In this document: in pieces, positions 25,807 through 34,224 of the stretch
How the letters are laid out: the number at the start of each line of letters is the position of its first letter
How positions within the stretch are numbered: position 1 is the first letter of the stretch
Assembly (NCBI GenBank): GCA_015478655.1
Contig: JADMIJ010000018.1
Coordinates: 1 to 57,831 of the forward strand
Reading direction: 5' to 3'
DNA from: Acidimicrobiales bacterium
GTDB lineage: Bacteria > Actinomycetota > Acidimicrobiia > Acidimicrobiales > RAAP-2
Length of the DNA: 57,831 nt
Made by a program: the position numbers and the translations under genes
Notes under the pieces: generated by a model
The model's input: the letters and a program-made list of their open reading frames with translations, nothing else
Database searches by the model: none
Told to the model about the DNA's origin: nothing

Positions 25807-26309
25807 GAAGCCATTCGGTAGTAGCGAGCCAACAGTTGCTGCTCGCGTAGCTCCATCCTTTCGGCTTCCGCGTCGACCTCGTGGTCCATGCCCAGGAGAT
25901 GGAGGATCCCGTGGACGACCAGCAAGGCGATCTCGTCGTCGAAGGTGACGCCGTGTTCGACCGCATTGTGTGCCGCGACCGCCGGGCAGATGACCACGTC
26001 GCCGAGCAGGAGCAGGCGCCCGGTGTCGGCCTCGATCGATCCCGGCCCGGTGCCCCCTTCGTCGGGCGAACGTCCGCTCCGATCCGCCTCGTCCTCGATG
26101 GGGAAGGCCAGCACGTCGGTGGGGCCCGGCTTTTCGAGGAACCGCTCGTTCAACGAGGCGATGGTCGCCTCGTCGACGAACAGCAACGACACCTCGGTGT
26201 CGCGGACGACCCCCTCGGCTTCGAGCACCGATCGGGCCAGCGACGCCCAGCGCTCCACGGCGACGGGATGATCCGCCTGCTCGTCGGCGGCGTAGATGTC
26301 CAGGCTCAT
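25803..26309 (-). CDS. ybeY: Endoribonuclease YbeY
   Basis: Zinc-dependent endoribonuclease that matures the 16S rRNA 3' end and takes part in ribosome quality control. The metal motif HGILHLLGMDH is present, with H133, H137 and H143 as ligands. The 168-residue length is normal; an acidic loop (SGRSPDEGGTGPG, about 78-90) is longer than in most members. Start ATG 26309 overlaps the phoH stop, and its stop overlaps the corC-like start, both as ATGA. The phoH-ybeY-corC-era order is conserved in actinobacteria and many Gram-positive bacteria. Confidence 0.94.
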   Translation of the reverse strand: MSLDIYAADEQADHPVAVERWASLARSVLEAEGVVRDTEVSLLFVDEATIASLNERFLEKPGPTDVLAFPIEDEADRSGRSPDEGGTGPGSIEADTGRLLLLGDVVICPAVAAHNAVEHGVTFDDEIALLVVHGILHLLGMDHEVDAEAERMELREQQLLARYYRMAS

Positions 26310-27265
26310 GGGGACCCGTCCGTCGGAGCCCGGCGCTCATAGGCGGCGACGATGTCGGCGACGATGCGGTGGCGCACGACATCCCGCTGGCCGAGGTGGA
26401 CGAAGGCGAGGTCCGGCACCCCGGAGAGCACCGCCTCCAGGCCGACCAGGCCCGACCGGCCACCGGGGACGTCGATCTGGGTGATGTCCCCGGTGATCAC
26501 CGCCTTCGAGCCGAAGCCGATGCGGGTGAGGAACATCTTCATCTGCTCGGGGCTGGTGTTCTGGGCCTCGTCGAGAATGATGAAGCTGTTGTTCAGTGTG
26601 CGCCCCCGCATGAAGGCCAGGGGGGCGACCTCGACCGCGCCCCGGTCGATGAGGCGCTGGGCCCCGTCGGACTCGAGCAGATCGTGGAGAGCGTCGTAGA
26701 GGGGGCGCAGATAAGGATCGACCTTGGCCATGAGGTCACCGGGCAGGAAGCCCAGGCGCTCACCGGCTTCCACCGCAGGACGGGTCAGGATGATCCGGTT
26801 GACCTGGCGGGCCTGCAGCGCCTGCACGGCCAGGGCCACGGCCAGGTAGGACTTGCCGGTGCCGGCGGGACCGATGCCGATGGTGACGATGTTGGAGGCG
26901 ATGGCGTCGGCGTACTGCTTCTGGCCTCCGGTCTTGGGACGAACGGCGCGGCCCCGGGAAGACCGCAACAGCTCGGAGGTGAGGACCTCGGAGGGCCGGA
27001 CGTCGTCGTGCATCATGTCGATGGTCCGGTTCACCTGCACCGCATCGAGGCCCTGACCGGACTCGAGCAGGATGATCAGCTCTTCGAACAGTGCCCCCAC
27101 CCGCTCCGCGCCCTCGCCGTCGATGGAGATCTCGTTGCCGCGGACGGCGATCCGCACATCGCCGAAAGCCCCTTCGATCACACGCAGCAACTCGTCGCGC
27201 TGGCCGAGCAGGCCGGCCATGAGATGGTTGCCGGGAACGAGAATTTTGACCTTGGTGCCTGCCAC
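26306..27265 (-). CDS. phoH: PhoH-like ATPase
   Basis: A 319-residue P-loop ATPase. An N-terminal KH-like domain (about 5-75) precedes Walker A GPAGTGKS (132-139) and Walker B in NNSFIILDEAQNTSPEQM; the motif ITGDITQIDVPGG also fits the family. The biochemical role is unsettled; genetic linkage to ybeY suggests RNA processing rather than phosphate starvation. The start is GTG 27265. It is the first gene of the coupled phoH-ybeY-corC-era set and lies 72 bases after the HIT gene on the same strand, so it may be cotranscribed from further upstream. Confidence 0.92.
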   Translation of the reverse strand: MAGTKVKILVPGNHLMAGLLGQRDELLRVIEGAFGDVRIAVRGNEISIDGEGAERVGALFEELIILLESGQGLDAVQVNRTIDMMHDDVRPSEVLTSELLRSSRGRAVRPKTGGQKQYADAIASNIVTIGIGPAGTGKSYLAVALAVQALQARQVNRIILTRPAVEAGERLGFLPGDLMAKVDPYLRPLYDALHDLLESDGAQRLIDRGAVEVAPLAFMRGRTLNNSFIILDEAQNTSPEQMKMFLTRIGFGSKAVITGDITQIDVPGGRSGLVGLEAVLSGVPDLAFVHLGQRDVVRHRIVADIVAAYERRAPTDGSP

Positions 27266-27337
27266 GTGCGCTCTGGACCTGACCCTACCAGCGGGCCGGG
27301 CAGGGTGATCCCATGGGCCGGCCGGCTGCGGTGGCGG

Positions 27338-27691
27338 TCAGCCGGGCGGCCAGTCGAACGTGCGCCCACCCAGCAGGTGCAGATGGAGGTGATCCACCGA
27401 GTTGAGGGCATCAGGGCCCACGTTGAACACCAGTCGGTAGCCGCGGTCCTCGCCACCGACTCCCTCCTCATCCGCCACCGCCTTGGCCGCCACGAGCAGC
27501 GCGGCGACATCGGCCGCATCGGCGGCCGTCACGGCGGCGGCGTTGGCGATGTGCCTCTTCGGGACGATGAGTACATGGAGCGGCGCTTGCGGATTGATGT
27601 CCCGGAAGGCCACGGTGAGCTCATCGGTTCGCACGATCTCGGCAGGGACGTCGCCGGCCACGATGCCGCAGAACAGGCAAGCCGACGCCAA
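27338..27691 (-). CDS. HIT-family nucleotide-binding protein
   Basis: A histidine-triad hydrolase of 117 residues. The catalytic motif is H101-L-H103-L-H105 followed by LLGGR, and the N-terminal CLFCGIVAGDVPAEIV carries the two cysteines usual in bacterial HIT proteins that bind zinc. Such proteins cleave nucleoside phosphoramidates or related substrates. The start appears to be TTG 27691: GGAG lies eight bases upstream within the end of the preceding HTH gene, and no ATG or GTG gives the family N-terminus. It lies three bases from the HTH gene, so the two are probably cotranscribed. Confidence 0.9.
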   Translation of the reverse strand: MASACLFCGIVAGDVPAEIVRTDELTVAFRDINPQAPLHVLIVPKRHIANAAAVTAADAADVAALLVAAKAVADEEGVGGEDRGYRLVFNVGPDALNSVDHLHLHLLGGRTFDWPPG

Positions 27692-27694
27692 ACG

Positions 27695-27964
27695 TCACTC
27701 TCCGTCCGTTGCCGACAGGCCGTCGGGGGCGACGTGGGCGCGGCCGTTTCCCTTCACCTCGGGATAGAGGTGCTCGAGGCTGCCGGGCGAGATACGACTG
27801 GCTTCGATGAACCGGCCGATGTCGGCCTCTTGGACGCGGATGACCCGACCGAACTTGTAAGCGATCAGATCGCCTTCGTCGATGAATCGGTAGAGGCTGC
27901 GCAACGTGACACCGAGGCGTTCGGCCGCCTCCTTGGTGCTCAGCCAATGGATCGGCTCGGTCAT
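27695..27964 (-). CDS. Excisionase/MerR-like helix-turn-helix protein
   Basis: An 89-residue DNA-binding protein. Residues 6-55 form a winged-helix domain of the excisionase type: HWLSTKEAAERLGVTLRSLY, then RFIDEGDLIAYKFGRVIRV and the closing helix. Similar single-domain proteins include the developmental regulator BldC and plasmid/phage excisionases. No integrase or phage gene is nearby, so a chromosomal regulatory role is more likely. The tail after residue 60 is polar and probably flexible. It sits directly downstream of the BldD-type gene (19-base gap) and upstream of the HIT gene, so it may be part of the same transcript. Target genes unknown. Confidence 0.75.
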   Translation of the reverse strand: MTEPIHWLSTKEAAERLGVTLRSLYRFIDEGDLIAYKFGRVIRVQEADIGRFIEASRISPGSLEHLYPEVKGNGRAHVAPDGLSATDGE

Positions 27965-27983
27965 GGGAGGCCCGCGCCCACCA

Positions 27984-28577
27984 TCACACGTTCACGAGGA
28001 GCCCGAGCTCGTCCAAGCGGGAGCCCATGCTGTCCGGAGTCACCCCGAACAGGCAGGCGATGGCCCGGACGTCCTCAGCCCGGATGGTGATCATCCGACC
28101 GTTGAAGTCCTGGCGGTGCACCTGGATCATGCTCAGGAAGCGCCGCAGCAGGTCCCGCTCGGGACCGCTCACCGTGTGCAGCTTGGTCAGGTCGATGGCG
28201 ACCTTGTCGGTCCCGGAGCCGGAGTGCATGGACCGCCGGGCATTGAGGGGAACCACGTCCTCACTGGCCCCTCCCGCACCCCATCGGGTCACCGTGGCGT
28301 CGTCCGGCGGCAGCAGCTGGTCCACCGGCACGTCGTACAACTTGGCCAACCGCTGGAGGCGGGGGACGGAGATGGCGCGCTCGCCGCGCTCGTAGGCGCC
28401 CAGTACCGACGCCTTGAACTCCTGCTCGGACATGGCCTCGACCGCCTGCAGCGACAGGCGCATCTGCTTGCGCATGGTGCGGAGTCGGGCCCCGACGGCA
28501 CGCGCATAGGCGATGCGAGCCGCCTCCTCCTGCTCATCTTCCTCAAGCACCTCGACGCTCTTGTCAATCAATGACAT
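27984..28577 (-). CDS. bldD: BldD-type transcriptional regulator
   Basis: A 197-residue regulator with a Cro/CI-type HTH (about 28-90: LRTMRKQMRLSLQAVEAMSE, GAYERGERAISVPRLQRLAK, YDVPVDQLLP) and a C-terminal domain matching Streptomyces BldD. The BldD cyclic-di-GMP signature RxD-x8-RxxD is intact: R155-Q-D157 and R166-A-E-D169. In Streptomyces, a tetramer of c-di-GMP joins two BldD C-terminal domains and switches on DNA binding, repressing development. ATG 28577 is preceded by a strong GGAGGTG site. The N-terminal 25 residues are acidic and longer than in Streptomyces BldD. Assignment as an orthologue is from motif and overall similarity. Confidence 0.85.
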   Translation of the reverse strand: MSLIDKSVEVLEEDEQEEAARIAYARAVGARLRTMRKQMRLSLQAVEAMSEQEFKASVLGAYERGERAISVPRLQRLAKLYDVPVDQLLPPDDATVTRWGAGGASEDVVPLNARRSMHSGSGTDKVAIDLTKLHTVSGPERDLLRRFLSMIQVHRQDFNGRMITIRAEDVRAIACLFGVTPDSMGSRLDELGLLVNV

Positions 28578-28730
28578 ACGCACCTCCGCTGATCTCCACC
28601 GATCGCCCCTGAGCTCCGGCTTCTGCCAATGTGACGCAGGTGCTTCTCGTTCCGATCGCTCCAAGACGGACGACCGTCCTCCACGCCAGGAGACCCTGCC
28701 TCTGTGTGTAGTTTTGCTCACGGAGCGTGG

Positions 28731-29546
28731 TTACGCAAGCGACCCGATCACCCCGCTCCTGAGGCCGCACAGGATGGAGCCCACGACCACGGCGGCAGTC
28801 TCGGCCCGCAGCACGGTCGCTCCCAGGCCCACACCGGTGCCGAATCTGGCCAACTCACCCTCGTCCCACCCACCTTCCGGCCCCACCGCCACCACGGGAT
28901 GCGCCAGCGAGGGTGGGCCGCCTCCGGGTTGGGCCAGCCGCGGAGGGCCTCCGGACAGCGAGGCCAGCTCGGGCAGCGGAGTCACTCCGATCACCTCCGG
29001 CAACCACGTCCGCCGGCACTGGGCCGCCGCCTCCCGGGCCACCCGTCGAAGCCTGTCGACGGACCGCGCACCCCGTTCCCCCTCCCAGCGCACCACCGAT
29101 CGGTTGGCGCGGATGGGCACGATCCGGTCCACGCCGAGCTCGGTCAGCTTCTGGGTGACCCACTCCGGCCGGTCTCCCTTGGTCGGGGCGAACGCCACCG
29201 TGATCGGGGGCCCCGGCCTGGGCTGGGTGGTGACACCGCCCTCGACCTCCAGAACGGTGGCCAGGTCCACCCGCTCCGCTCGGTGACCGCCGGACGCCGC
29301 CGACACCCGGCACGGTGCCCACGAGCCTGCACCGTCACAGGCGACGACGAGCTCACCCGTCCGTAGTCGCAGCACCTCGAGCAGGTGGTGGGCATCACCC
29401 TGCGTGAGAATCGGCGAGGCCGGTGCGTCGACGAACACCATGGCCGCCGCGGCCATGAGGACGGGATCCGGCTCGGCCGGTCGGCCCCCCCGTCCATCCC
29501 CCGGCATCGGGGCCTCGGCACGCTCCCCGGGGTTGCCCTCGGCCAA
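28731..29546 (-). CDS. rsmE: 16S rRNA m3U1498 methyltransferase
   Basis: A SPOUT-class methyltransferase that modifies U1498 of 16S rRNA. Landmarks are the N-terminal PUA-like segment LTQGDAHHLLEVLRLRTGEL, KGDRPEWVTQKLTELGVDRI with the following RSVVRWEGERG, the glycine-rich cofactor loop AVGPEGGWDEGELARFG, and LGATVLRAETAAVVVGSILC near the C-terminus. The start is uncertain: TTG 29546 is directly after dnaJ but yields a 30-residue low-complexity leader; ATG 29456 or 29441 would start close to the family N-terminus. Position directly downstream of hrcA-dnaJ is conserved in actinobacteria. Confidence 0.9.
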   Translation of the reverse strand: MAEGNPGERAEAPMPGDGRGGRPAEPDPVLMAAAAMVFVDAPASPILTQGDAHHLLEVLRLRTGELVVACDGAGSWAPCRVSAASGGHRAERVDLATVLEVEGGVTTQPRPGPPITVAFAPTKGDRPEWVTQKLTELGVDRIVPIRANRSVVRWEGERGARSVDRLRRVAREAAAQCRRTWLPEVIGVTPLPELASLSGGPPRLAQPGGGPPSLAHPVVAVGPEGGWDEGELARFGTGVGLGATVLRAETAAVVVGSILCGLRSGVIGSLA

Positions 29547-29548
29547 GC

Positions 29549-30691
29549 TCAGCTGAGCGCCGAGCGCAGCTTCGAAAAGATCCCCTCGCTGTGGGGTACG
29601 TCCCCCAACTCCTCGCCCCGGGCCTCGGCCAAGGCGAACAGGAGCTCTTTTTGACGGTCATCCAGACCCGTGGGTGTGTCCACGCTCACATGGACGAAGA
29701 GGTCGCCGCGACCCCGGCCTCGCAGCTTGGGCACGCCGAGACCCTTCAGCTGGATCACCGCGCCGGTGTCGGTGCCGGCCGCGATGGTGAGATCGCGTCG
29801 GTCGTCCAGTGTGTCGAACCCCACGCTCCCACCCAATGCGGCCATGGTGAGGGGGACATGGACCGGAGCGTGGAGGTCGACACCGGAGCGCTCGAAGACA
29901 GCATCGGGTTGGACCGAGATGTGCACGAACAGGGCCCCGTTGGCCCCTCCCCGGAATCCCGCCGGCCCGTGCCCGGCCAACCGCAGGGTCGACCCGTCGT
30001 CGACGCCTGCGGGTATGTCGACGGTGAGGGTCCGCGGCTCGTTCCTCCGGCCCTCGCCGTGGCAGTCGGCGCAGGGGTGGTCGATGGATTGGCCTGTCCC
30101 CTGGCAGCGGGCACACGCCACCGCGGTGATCACCTGGCCCAGGATCGACTGGCGCACACGCCGCAGCTCACCCGCCCCTTGGCACTCGGGGCAGCGCACG
30201 GCCGAGGTGCCGGGTTCGGCGCCCGAGCCCTCGCAGGTGTCGCAGTGCACCGGGGTCTGCACGTCGACCTGGCGCTGCAGCCCGAACACCGCCTCTCGGA
30301 AACTCAGTTGGAGGACCATCTCGGCATCCGGGCCCGGCATCGGGCCGGTGCGGCGGCCACGGGCCCCGCCTCCGGTCCCTCCCATCCCGTTGAAGAAGGC
30401 GTCGAACAGGTCGCCCAGGCCGCCGCCGAACGGGTCCCCGGGAGCCCCGCCCCCGGCGGCAGGTCCGAACACCCCCTCGGCGCCGAACCGGTCATAGCGG
30501 GCACGTCGCTCCGGGTCCTTCAGGACCTCATAGGCCAAGCTGACCTCTTTGAACTGCTCGTCGGACTCGCCGTCGTCCTGATTGGTGTCGGGGTGGTGCT
30601 CGCGGGCCTTGGTCCGGTAGGCCCGCTTGAGCTCCTCATCGGACGCGTCCCTGCGGACACCGAGCACCTCGTACAGATCCTTCTCGGTCAC
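29549..30691 (-). CDS. dnaJ: Chaperone DnaJ
   Basis: Hsp40 co-chaperone. The 380-residue product has the J domain with HPD (AREHHPDTN), a Gly-rich segment with [13 protein letters not shown], four zinc-finger repeats ([32 protein letters not shown]) and the C-terminal substrate-binding domains. GTG 30691 ([12 protein letters not shown]) was chosen because it has GGAGG 8-9 bases upstream and lies 20 bases after the hrcA stop; an in-frame ATG at 30727 lies within hrcA. A second dnaJ linked to dnaK is usual in actinobacteria, so this is probably the HrcA-linked DnaJ2 type. Confidence 0.95.
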   Translation of the reverse strand: MTEKDLYEVLGVRRDASDEELKRAYRTKAREHHPDTNQDDGESDEQFKEVSLAYEVLKDPERRARYDRFGAEGVFGPAAGGGAPGDPFGGGLGDLFDAFFNGMGGTGGGARGRRTGPMPGPDAEMVLQLSFREAVFGLQRQVDVQTPVHCDTCEGSGAEPGTSAVRCPECQGAGELRRVRQSILGQVITAVACARCQGTGQSIDHPCADCHGEGRRNEPRTLTVDIPAGVDDGSTLRLAGHGPAGFRGGANGALFVHISVQPDAVFERSGVDLHAPVHVPLTMAALGGSVGFDTLDDRRDLTIAAGTDTGAVIQLKGLGVPKLRGRGRGDLFVHVSVDTPTGLDDRQKELLFALAEARGEELGDVPHSEGIFSKLRSALS

Positions 30692-30710
30692 CAGCCCTGC
30701 CTCCGGTCCT

Positions 30711-31760
30711 TCATCTGCTCGCCTCACTCAGTCGTTCGCCCAAGCGGTCTCCCACCACACGGGCGGCGGCGAGGGCCAGGGGGTAGTTCATGCGGGTGGG
30801 CCCCAGCAGTCCGATGGTCCCTGTCTCCACGCCATCGACCGACACGGGCATGACCACGATGGCGCACGATGCCAGAGGCTCCACACCGTGCTCGGTGCCG
30901 ATGGCCACCGACAGCCCGGTGTCCAGGATGTCGCGAAGCAGCGTCACCACCACCAGCTGTTGTTCGAGGATGGTCAGCACCGAGCGGACGGTCTCCACGG
31001 CGTCGAATGCCGCCGCCATCCGTGAGGAGCCACCGACGAAGAGGTGCTCCCCGCCGTCAGCGGCACCGAGCGCCCGCAAGGCCCGGACCCCCACGGCGGT
31101 GACGGCGTCGGTCGACCGATCACCGGTACTCGGCACCTTGGCCCGCACCTGGGTGAGGGGTAGGCCGAGGGAATGGGCGGCCAGCCGGGCGGCGGCGTCG
31201 GAAAGCCGGGCCTCGTCGACCTCCTCGCCGAATTCGATCGACTGCTTCTGGACGGCACCATCGGCCAGCACCACCACCAGGAGCGCCTGTCGGGAGCCCA
31301 TGCCCACCAACTGGACCGAGCGGATCACGGCCGACTCGTGGGACGGTCCCACCACCATGGCCGTGCAGTCGGTGAGGTCCGCCAGCAGGCCCGACGTTCG
31401 CTCGAGCATCTGCTCGATCTCGCCGTGGGCGTGGTCGAAGAACTGGCGGACCTGGTGGCGACCCCCGGGATCGAGCGATCCGGGTCCGGCGAGGTGGTCG
31501 ACGAAGAACCGATAGCCCTTGTCGGTGGGGATCCGCCCGGCGCTGGTGTGCGGTTGGGCCAAAAAGCCGTCCCGCTCGAGGGCCGCCATGTCCGATCGCA
31601 CGGTGGCCGAGGACACGCTGACGCCCGGAGCGTCGACCACGTGCTGGGATCCGACCGGCTGGGCGGAGCCGATGTACTCGGTGACGACCGCGTTGAGGAT
31701 GGCCGCCTTGCGGGCATCGAGCTCCGCGGTGTCGATTCGGCTGTCGTCAGTGGTTGGCAT
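30711..31760 (-). CDS. hrcA: Heat-inducible repressor HrcA
   Basis: Repressor of class I heat-shock genes that binds CIRCE elements. The 349-residue product begins with the winged helix ([20 protein letters not shown], then [39 protein letters not shown]) and ends with the HrcA domain ([34 protein letters not shown]). A CIRCE lies 65 bases upstream, so hrcA-dnaJ is expected to be autoregulated. ATG 31760 gives the standard N-terminus with about 12 extra polar residues. Confidence 0.95.
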   Translation of the reverse strand: MPTTDDSRIDTAELDARKAAILNAVVTEYIGSAQPVGSQHVVDAPGVSVSSATVRSDMAALERDGFLAQPHTSAGRIPTDKGYRFFVDHLAGPGSLDPGGRHQVRQFFDHAHGEIEQMLERTSGLLADLTDCTAMVVGPSHESAVIRSVQLVGMGSRQALLVVVLADGAVQKQSIEFGEEVDEARLSDAAARLAAHSLGLPLTQVRAKVPSTGDRSTDAVTAVGVRALRALGAADGGEHLFVGGSSRMAAAFDAVETVRSVLTILEQQLVVVTLLRDILDTGLSVAIGTEHGVEPLASCAIVVMPVSVDGVETGTIGLLGPTRMNYPLALAAARVVGDRLGERLSEASR

Positions 31761-31824
31761 GGATGTCTCGGTACTGGGAAACGAACCTGCCGGCGTGCAG
31801 AGGGCGGACCAGGACCGTTTCGTG

Positions 31825-31851
31825 TTAGCACTCCACTCTAGTGAGTGCTGA
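31825..31851. promoter_or_regulatory. CIRCE operator
   Basis: TTAGCACTC-N9-GAGTGCTGA, which differs from the CIRCE consensus (TTAGCACTC-N9-GAGTGCTAA) at one base. It lies 65 bases upstream of hrcA. This is the HrcA binding site; HrcA released by heat would derepress hrcA, dnaJ and possibly rsmE. Confidence 0.95.
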
Positions 31852-31962
31852 ACTCTCCCGGACTGACAGGGCCCGTCACCGGCGGTTCCGCCCCCCGATC
31901 CGACACCGGAACCGGTGCCTGGCCCGGGGGGGTGGGACAGGGCGGCGCCGGGCCGGGGCGCC

Positions 31963-32622
31963 TCAGCCCGTGGCGATGAACATCCGCTTCGTCATTGCCG
32001 GTCCGAGGGCGATGGTCGCCTCCCCCACCAGCAGGGTGAGCGTGCCGTCGGGCGCCTTGGCCTGGATCAGCGCCGTGGTTCCCGGGGTCAGTCCGTGATC
32101 GCCGAGATACGAGAGCGAGTCCGCCTCGTGCTCGACGCTCTCGGTGATCCGCTCGAGTCGGATGCGGTCACCGGGTACCGCCTCGGCCAGGCGGCGCTGC
32201 TCGGGGCCGCGGGGCTCGACACCGGGGATGGGATTGCCATGAGGGCAGGTCGTGGGATTCCCGAGCAGGACCACCAGCCGTTCCTCGACGTCATCGGAGA
32301 TCACGTGCTCCCAACGGCCGGCCTCGACGTGGGCCTTGTCCCAGTCGAGGCCGATGATGTCTACGAGCAGGCGTTCGGCGAGGCGGTGCTTGCGCACCAC
32401 GCCGCGGGCCAGGTCGGCACCCTTGGTGGTCATGGCGATCTGTCGAGACGTGCGCTCGATGAGGTCGTCGGCCTCGAGGCGGTCGAGCATCTCCGAGACC
32501 GACGGCGCTGCTTTGTCCAGGCGCTCGGCGAGGCGGGCCTGGATGACCGGGATGCCCTCTTCCTCCAGGGCGAAGATGGTTTCGAGGTATTCCTCGACAG
32601 GCGGGTGGAAGCGGTCGAGCAC
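31963..32622 (-). CDS. DtxR/IdeR-family metal-dependent regulator
   Basis: A 219-residue regulator with a winged helix (VEEYLETIFALEEEGIPVI, then KAAPSVSEMLDRLEADDLIE), a metal-binding dimerisation domain and an SH3-like FeoA-type C-terminal domain (ADSLSYLGDHGLTPGTTALI). DtxR site 1 ligands are kept (H79, E83, H98, here with the same numbering). Site 2 is altered: E105 and H106 remain but the Cys102 equivalent is Gly102 and the Met10 equivalent is Glu11. Metal preference is therefore uncertain; iron or manganese is possible. GTG 32622 has TAGGAT seven bases upstream. It is oriented away from hrcA with about 200 bases between. Confidence 0.85.
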   Translation of the reverse strand: MLDRFHPPVEEYLETIFALEEEGIPVIQARLAERLDKAAPSVSEMLDRLEADDLIERTSRQIAMTTKGADLARGVVRKHRLAERLLVDIIGLDWDKAHVEAGRWEHVISDDVEERLVVLLGNPTTCPHGNPIPGVEPRGPEQRRLAEAVPGDRIRLERITESVEHEADSLSYLGDHGLTPGTTALIQAKAPDGTLTLLVGEATIALGPAMTKRMFIATG

Positions 32623-32629
32623 GAGGCCG

Positions 32630-32635
32630 ATCCTA
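32630..32635 (-). promoter_or_regulatory. Probable -10 box for DtxR-type regulator
   Basis: TAGGAT on the minus strand, seven bases before the GTG at 32622, with no ribosome-binding site between. Fits the leaderless pattern seen elsewhere in the window. Confidence 0.4.
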
Positions 32636-32780
32636 CGGTACCGACGCCGTCAGTGGTTCGCCGGCCACGGAGCGGCCGGCCTCGCCCCACCGAAGGGATG
32701 AGACGTTGGAAGCTCGGATGCTGGGAGGCGTCGGCCCCCTGAGGGACGGCCACCGGCGCCCGGGCGGTACCGTGGAGATC

Positions 32781-33230
32781 GTGGACGAGAGCCCGAGGCC
32801 GGATCCGGTCGACGACGGGCCGGACCACGCGCCCACGACCGACAACGGACCTGCCACCAACCGCGGCGCTTCCGCCGATGGCCGGGATGGCGTCGACGGA
32901 GAACTCGGGCCCGACGGAACTGCTGCCGGCGATCCGACGGCCGAGGCGGAACCGGAGTACGCCGACGGCAAGGACCCGCTCCGCTTCAACAACTGGATGA
33001 AACGGTCGGCCACCGGTGCCGTGCTGACCGGCATCACCATCGGGCTCCAGCGGGCACTCGAGGACCCGAGGAAGCAACCGCCGTTCGTGATCGTGGCGTC
33101 GGATGAGCCGGGAGACCCTGACGGCCCCATCGACCTGAGGTTCGACCCCGACAGCCCGGCGGACACCGTGGCCGTCATCCGCCGCCCCGCAGCCGGGGAG
33201 GATGGAGAAGCGCGCACGCCGTCATCGTGA
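32781..33230 (+). CDS. Hypothetical acidic protein
   Basis: The N-terminal half is acidic, Pro/Asp/Gly-rich and likely disordered; the C-terminal half holds a compact segment RFNNWMKRSATGAVLTGITI followed by GLQRALEDPRKQPPFVIVAS and an acidic tail. The start is uncertain: the frame is open from 32706 (ATG) and has GTG codons at 32772 and 32781; the last is preceded by TACCGT at seven bases and was preferred. The conserved-looking core and high codon bias at the third position support a real gene. No family or function is recognised. It is divergent from the DtxR-type gene and convergent with the PAP2-like gene. Confidence 0.5.
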   Translation: MDESPRPDPVDDGPDHAPTTDNGPATNRGASADGRDGVDGELGPDGTAAGDPTAEAEPEYADGKDPLRFNNWMKRSATGAVLTGITIGLQRALEDPRKQPPFVIVASDEPGDPDGPIDLRFDPDSPADTVAVIRRPAAGEDGEARTPSS

Positions 33231-33292
33231 CCTGTCCGACCTGGGTGGCATCGTCGCCGTGGTTCCGCGCGGCAACGTCGTCGCCGGAGGTG

Positions 33293-34024
33293 TCAGCCCT
33301 CGGTCTGACCCACCCCGGCCGCTGATCGCCATCGGGGCCGCCCCTGGCCGACCCAGCGGGCGACCTGCCACGCCGCCCCGTCCACGAGCAGCACCACGCC
33401 GACGCCGAATGCCAGTCCGGCGAGGGCGTCGGTGGGATAGTGCCATTGGAGTGCCACCACCGACACGGACACCCACAGCGCGTACACCGCGCCCGCCATG
33501 ATCGTCCAGACCCTGCCGCGGGCCGGTGTCGCCAGCACCGCGGCCGTGGCCAGCGCGGCGGCACCGACCGTCGAACCGGACGGGTAGCACAGCGCTCCTC
33601 CCAGCGTCCTCCCCACCAGAGGCTTGGCCGCCAGCTCGGACGCCAGTAGGGCCAGCGGTGGGCCGATCAGGCAGGCGGCCGCCCGGGGCAGGTCACGCAG
33701 GAGGCAGATGCCGGCGAGGATGACCGAGGCCACCACCAGCACGGTGGGATACCGCAGCGAAACGGCGTGTAGGTAGAACGCTGAGCGACTGGCGCCCACC
33801 AGGTCCAGGAACCATCCGTCCACCGTGCTGGAGGCAGGCCGGACGGCGAAGTACACGCCGCCGATCGCTGTGAGCACCACCAGGGCGGCACCCGCCATGA
33901 GTTCCCTGATCGAGTCCTCGTCGCGGCGCATGCGCCGGCGAAGGTCTGCATCGGGGACAGCGGGCCTGGGCACCACACCGACCGCCGAATCCCTGCCGCG
34001 GTCATCCGGTGTCACCCGCACCAA
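33293..34024 (-). CDS. PAP2-like membrane protein, degenerate active site
   Basis: A 243-residue protein with about five or six hydrophobic helices and the layout of type 2 phosphatidic acid phosphatases. The first motif is visible as K134...R139, the second as CYPSGST (147-152) and the third as QWHYPTDALAG (H195, D199). In active enzymes the second motif is PSGH and the third begins with SR; here the His is Ser151 and the Arg is missing (VSVVALQWH). It may thus be catalytically weak or have become a non-phosphatase. TTG 34024 or GTG 34021 is the likely start. It neighbours glycosyltransferases, so an undecaprenyl-phosphate-related ancestral role is plausible. Confidence 0.7.
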   Translation of the reverse strand: MVRVTPDDRGRDSAVGVVPRPAVPDADLRRRMRRDEDSIRELMAGAALVVLTAIGGVYFAVRPASSTVDGWFLDLVGASRSAFYLHAVSLRYPTVLVVASVILAGICLLRDLPRAAACLIGPPLALLASELAAKPLVGRTLGGALCYPSGSTVGAAALATAAVLATPARGRVWTIMAGAVYALWVSVSVVALQWHYPTDALAGLAFGVGVVLLVDGAAWQVARWVGQGRPRWRSAAGVGQTEG

Positions 34025-34224
34025 CCTACCGGCCCGCCCGGCCCCGGCCTCAGCACCCGCCCCAGTCCCGGCCCCAGCACCCCTCGGCGGCGATCCGGAA
34101 CGCTAACGTTGCCCATCCTCCGCCCTGCCGACACCCTGGCTCCGCTCCGCCACCAGCAGGGGTGCGGTGCAAGCCGCGCACCGGCGCTGGCGGCGACGGC
34201 CGGGACGAGCGGACGAACCACCGG

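Noticed and set aside
27695..27964. Phage excisionase
   Set aside because: The HTH looks excisionase-like, but there is no integrase, attachment site or phage gene nearby.
28578..28730. Possible BldD-box upstream of bldD
   Set aside because: CACGGAGCGTG is a partial inverted repeat but does not clearly fit the AGTGA-TCACC-type consensus; left unannotated.
34025..34224. Pro/Ala-rich frame ahead of the GT4 gene
   Set aside because: Low-complexity repeats (PAPVPAPAP); no start with a ribosome-binding site; treated as intergenic.
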